DNA of 5,793 nucleotides, from contig CALGSZ010000041.1 of NCBI GenBank assembly GCA_937901745.1, positions 1-5,793 on the forward strand. Reading direction: 5' to 3'. A model generated the notes under the pieces. The model was not told where the DNA came from. It worked only from the letters and a program-made list of their open reading frames with translations, and did not search any database. The translations under genes were made by a program, and so were the position numbers. Shown here piece after piece: positions 5,243-5,793 of this stretch (the first letter of the stretch is position 1; each line of letters begins with the position of its first letter). This stretch comes from an uncultured Chloroflexota bacterium (lineage in GTDB: Bacteria > Chloroflexota > Chloroflexia > Thermomicrobiales > UBA6265).

Positions 5243-5793
5243 CGTTCTACAGAAAGCTCGCTGCCTGGCGCGGCCCACATGGGTTGCAGGGGCGTCCGTT
5301 CGGTCAGGTCCGTCATCGCCGGATACACCTGTCTCCACTTCAGGTAGAGACCTGCGTAAGCCGTGCGCTCCTCGTCGGTCACATCAACCTGTTCTTGATC
5401 GCTGCGAACCGCCGCTGCCCCGGTCGCCAGGTCGGGCCAAATGCCGGCGCCGACGCCGGCACAGATCGCACAGCCGAGAGCTGTCGCCTCTTTCGTGGAG
5501 GGCACGGCGGTCGGTCGGTCCAATGTCGCAGCGACGATGCGGCGCCATGTGCGGCTAGCGGACGCCCCTCCTGCGAAGACCGCATTCGAGAATGGCCCAC
5601 CGCGCAGTTCTTCGAGGATCTCCATGTGGGCGCGCGAGACGTAGGCTGCAGCCTCCATCGTGGCCCTCGCCATGGCTGCCAGACCGGTCCCAGCCGGGTC
5701 GGTGATGTCGATTCCCAAGAACCCCGGCGCGGCGTGCCTCCACCGGTCCGCTTGCATTACGTTCGAGAGGATCGCCCAGACGCCATTAGAGCC
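5239..5793 (-). CDS. lsrK: LsrK-type autoinducer-2 kinase, FGGY family, C-terminal part (5' end outside window)
   Basis: The open frame runs from the right edge to a TGA at 5239-5241, giving 184 residues, roughly the last third of an FGGY kinase (usually about 500-530 residues). The internal ATG at 5755-5757 is not the start, because conserved sequence continues upstream of it (GSNGVWAILSNV). Residues numbered within the fragment show the FGGY C-terminal ATP-binding domain: AGGASAS (74-80), TWRRIVAATLDRP (82-94) and VPSTKEATALGCAICAGVGAG (96-116). The segments WRHAAPGF, KEATALGCAI, AGVGAGI, KWRQVY and the end WAAPG match my memory of E. coli LsrK better than xylulokinases or glycerol kinases. 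LsrK phosphorylates DPD in the cytoplasm, trapping the signal and making the substrate for LsrF. The next gene starts 51 nt downstream. That lsrF lies in the same operon supports the call. Confidence 0.83.
   Translation of the reverse strand, partial: GSNGVWAILSNVMQADRWRHAAPGFLGIDITDPAGTGLAAMARATMEAAAYVSRAHMEILEELRGGPFSNAVFAGGASASRTWRRIVAATLDRPTAVPSTKEATALGCAICAGVGAGIWPDLATGAAAVRSDQEQVDVTDEERTAYAGLYLKWRQVYPAMTDLTERTPLQPMWAAPGSELSVER

Noticed and set aside
5444..5465. GCCGGC-rich palindromic stretch inside the kinase gene
   Set aside because: It encodes the conserved GVGAG segment; the symmetry follows from GC-rich Gly/Ala codons.

Overview
The window (about 60% GC by eye) is dominated by one minus-strand operon that reads from the right edge to about position 437. 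In transcription order it holds: the C-terminal part of an LsrK-type FGGY kinase (cut by the right edge), a lipoprotein substrate-binding protein, two inner-membrane permeases of a CUT1 (MalF/MalG-type) ABC importer, an LsrF-type thiolase/aldolase, and a ribulose-phosphate 3-epimerase-family protein that resembles LsrE. Spacing is tight: 51 nt, a 4-nt overlap, 3 nt, 19 nt and a 4-nt overlap. The lipobox signal peptide with a Gly/Ala/Ser/Thr-rich linker, the high GC and the strong AGGAGG ribosome binding sites suggest a high-GC bacterium such as an actinomycete-type or Chloroflexota-type lineage; this is a soft inference.

The enzymes match the lsr (AI-2 uptake and degradation) system of enteric bacteria. 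LsrK phosphorylates 4,5-dihydroxy-2,3-pentanedione (DPD), LsrF cleaves the isomerised phospho-compound with CoA to dihydroxyacetone phosphate and acetyl-CoA, and LsrE is an RPE-like protein of unclear role. The importer is not the enteric LsrABCD type: it has a 458-residue family 1 binding protein and two MalF/MalG-type permeases with EAA loops. No transporter ATPase, LsrG isomerase or LsrR regulator lies in the window. The operon may import and break down AI-2 by an unusual transporter, or a different C5 or larger carbohydrate that feeds the same LsrK/LsrF chemistry.

The left end (1-113) carries the last 36 codons of a plus-strand gene that ends in a hydrophobic segment, probably an integral membrane protein. 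It converges on the operon. The 323-nt gap between them (114-436) has no convincing gene. It holds a likely operon terminator hairpin (382-408), a six-run G-rich tract on the minus strand that fits a G-quadruplex pattern (310-345), and a small hairpin (164-180). A second perfect hairpin (5223-5242) spans the kinase stop codon just before the binding-protein gene.
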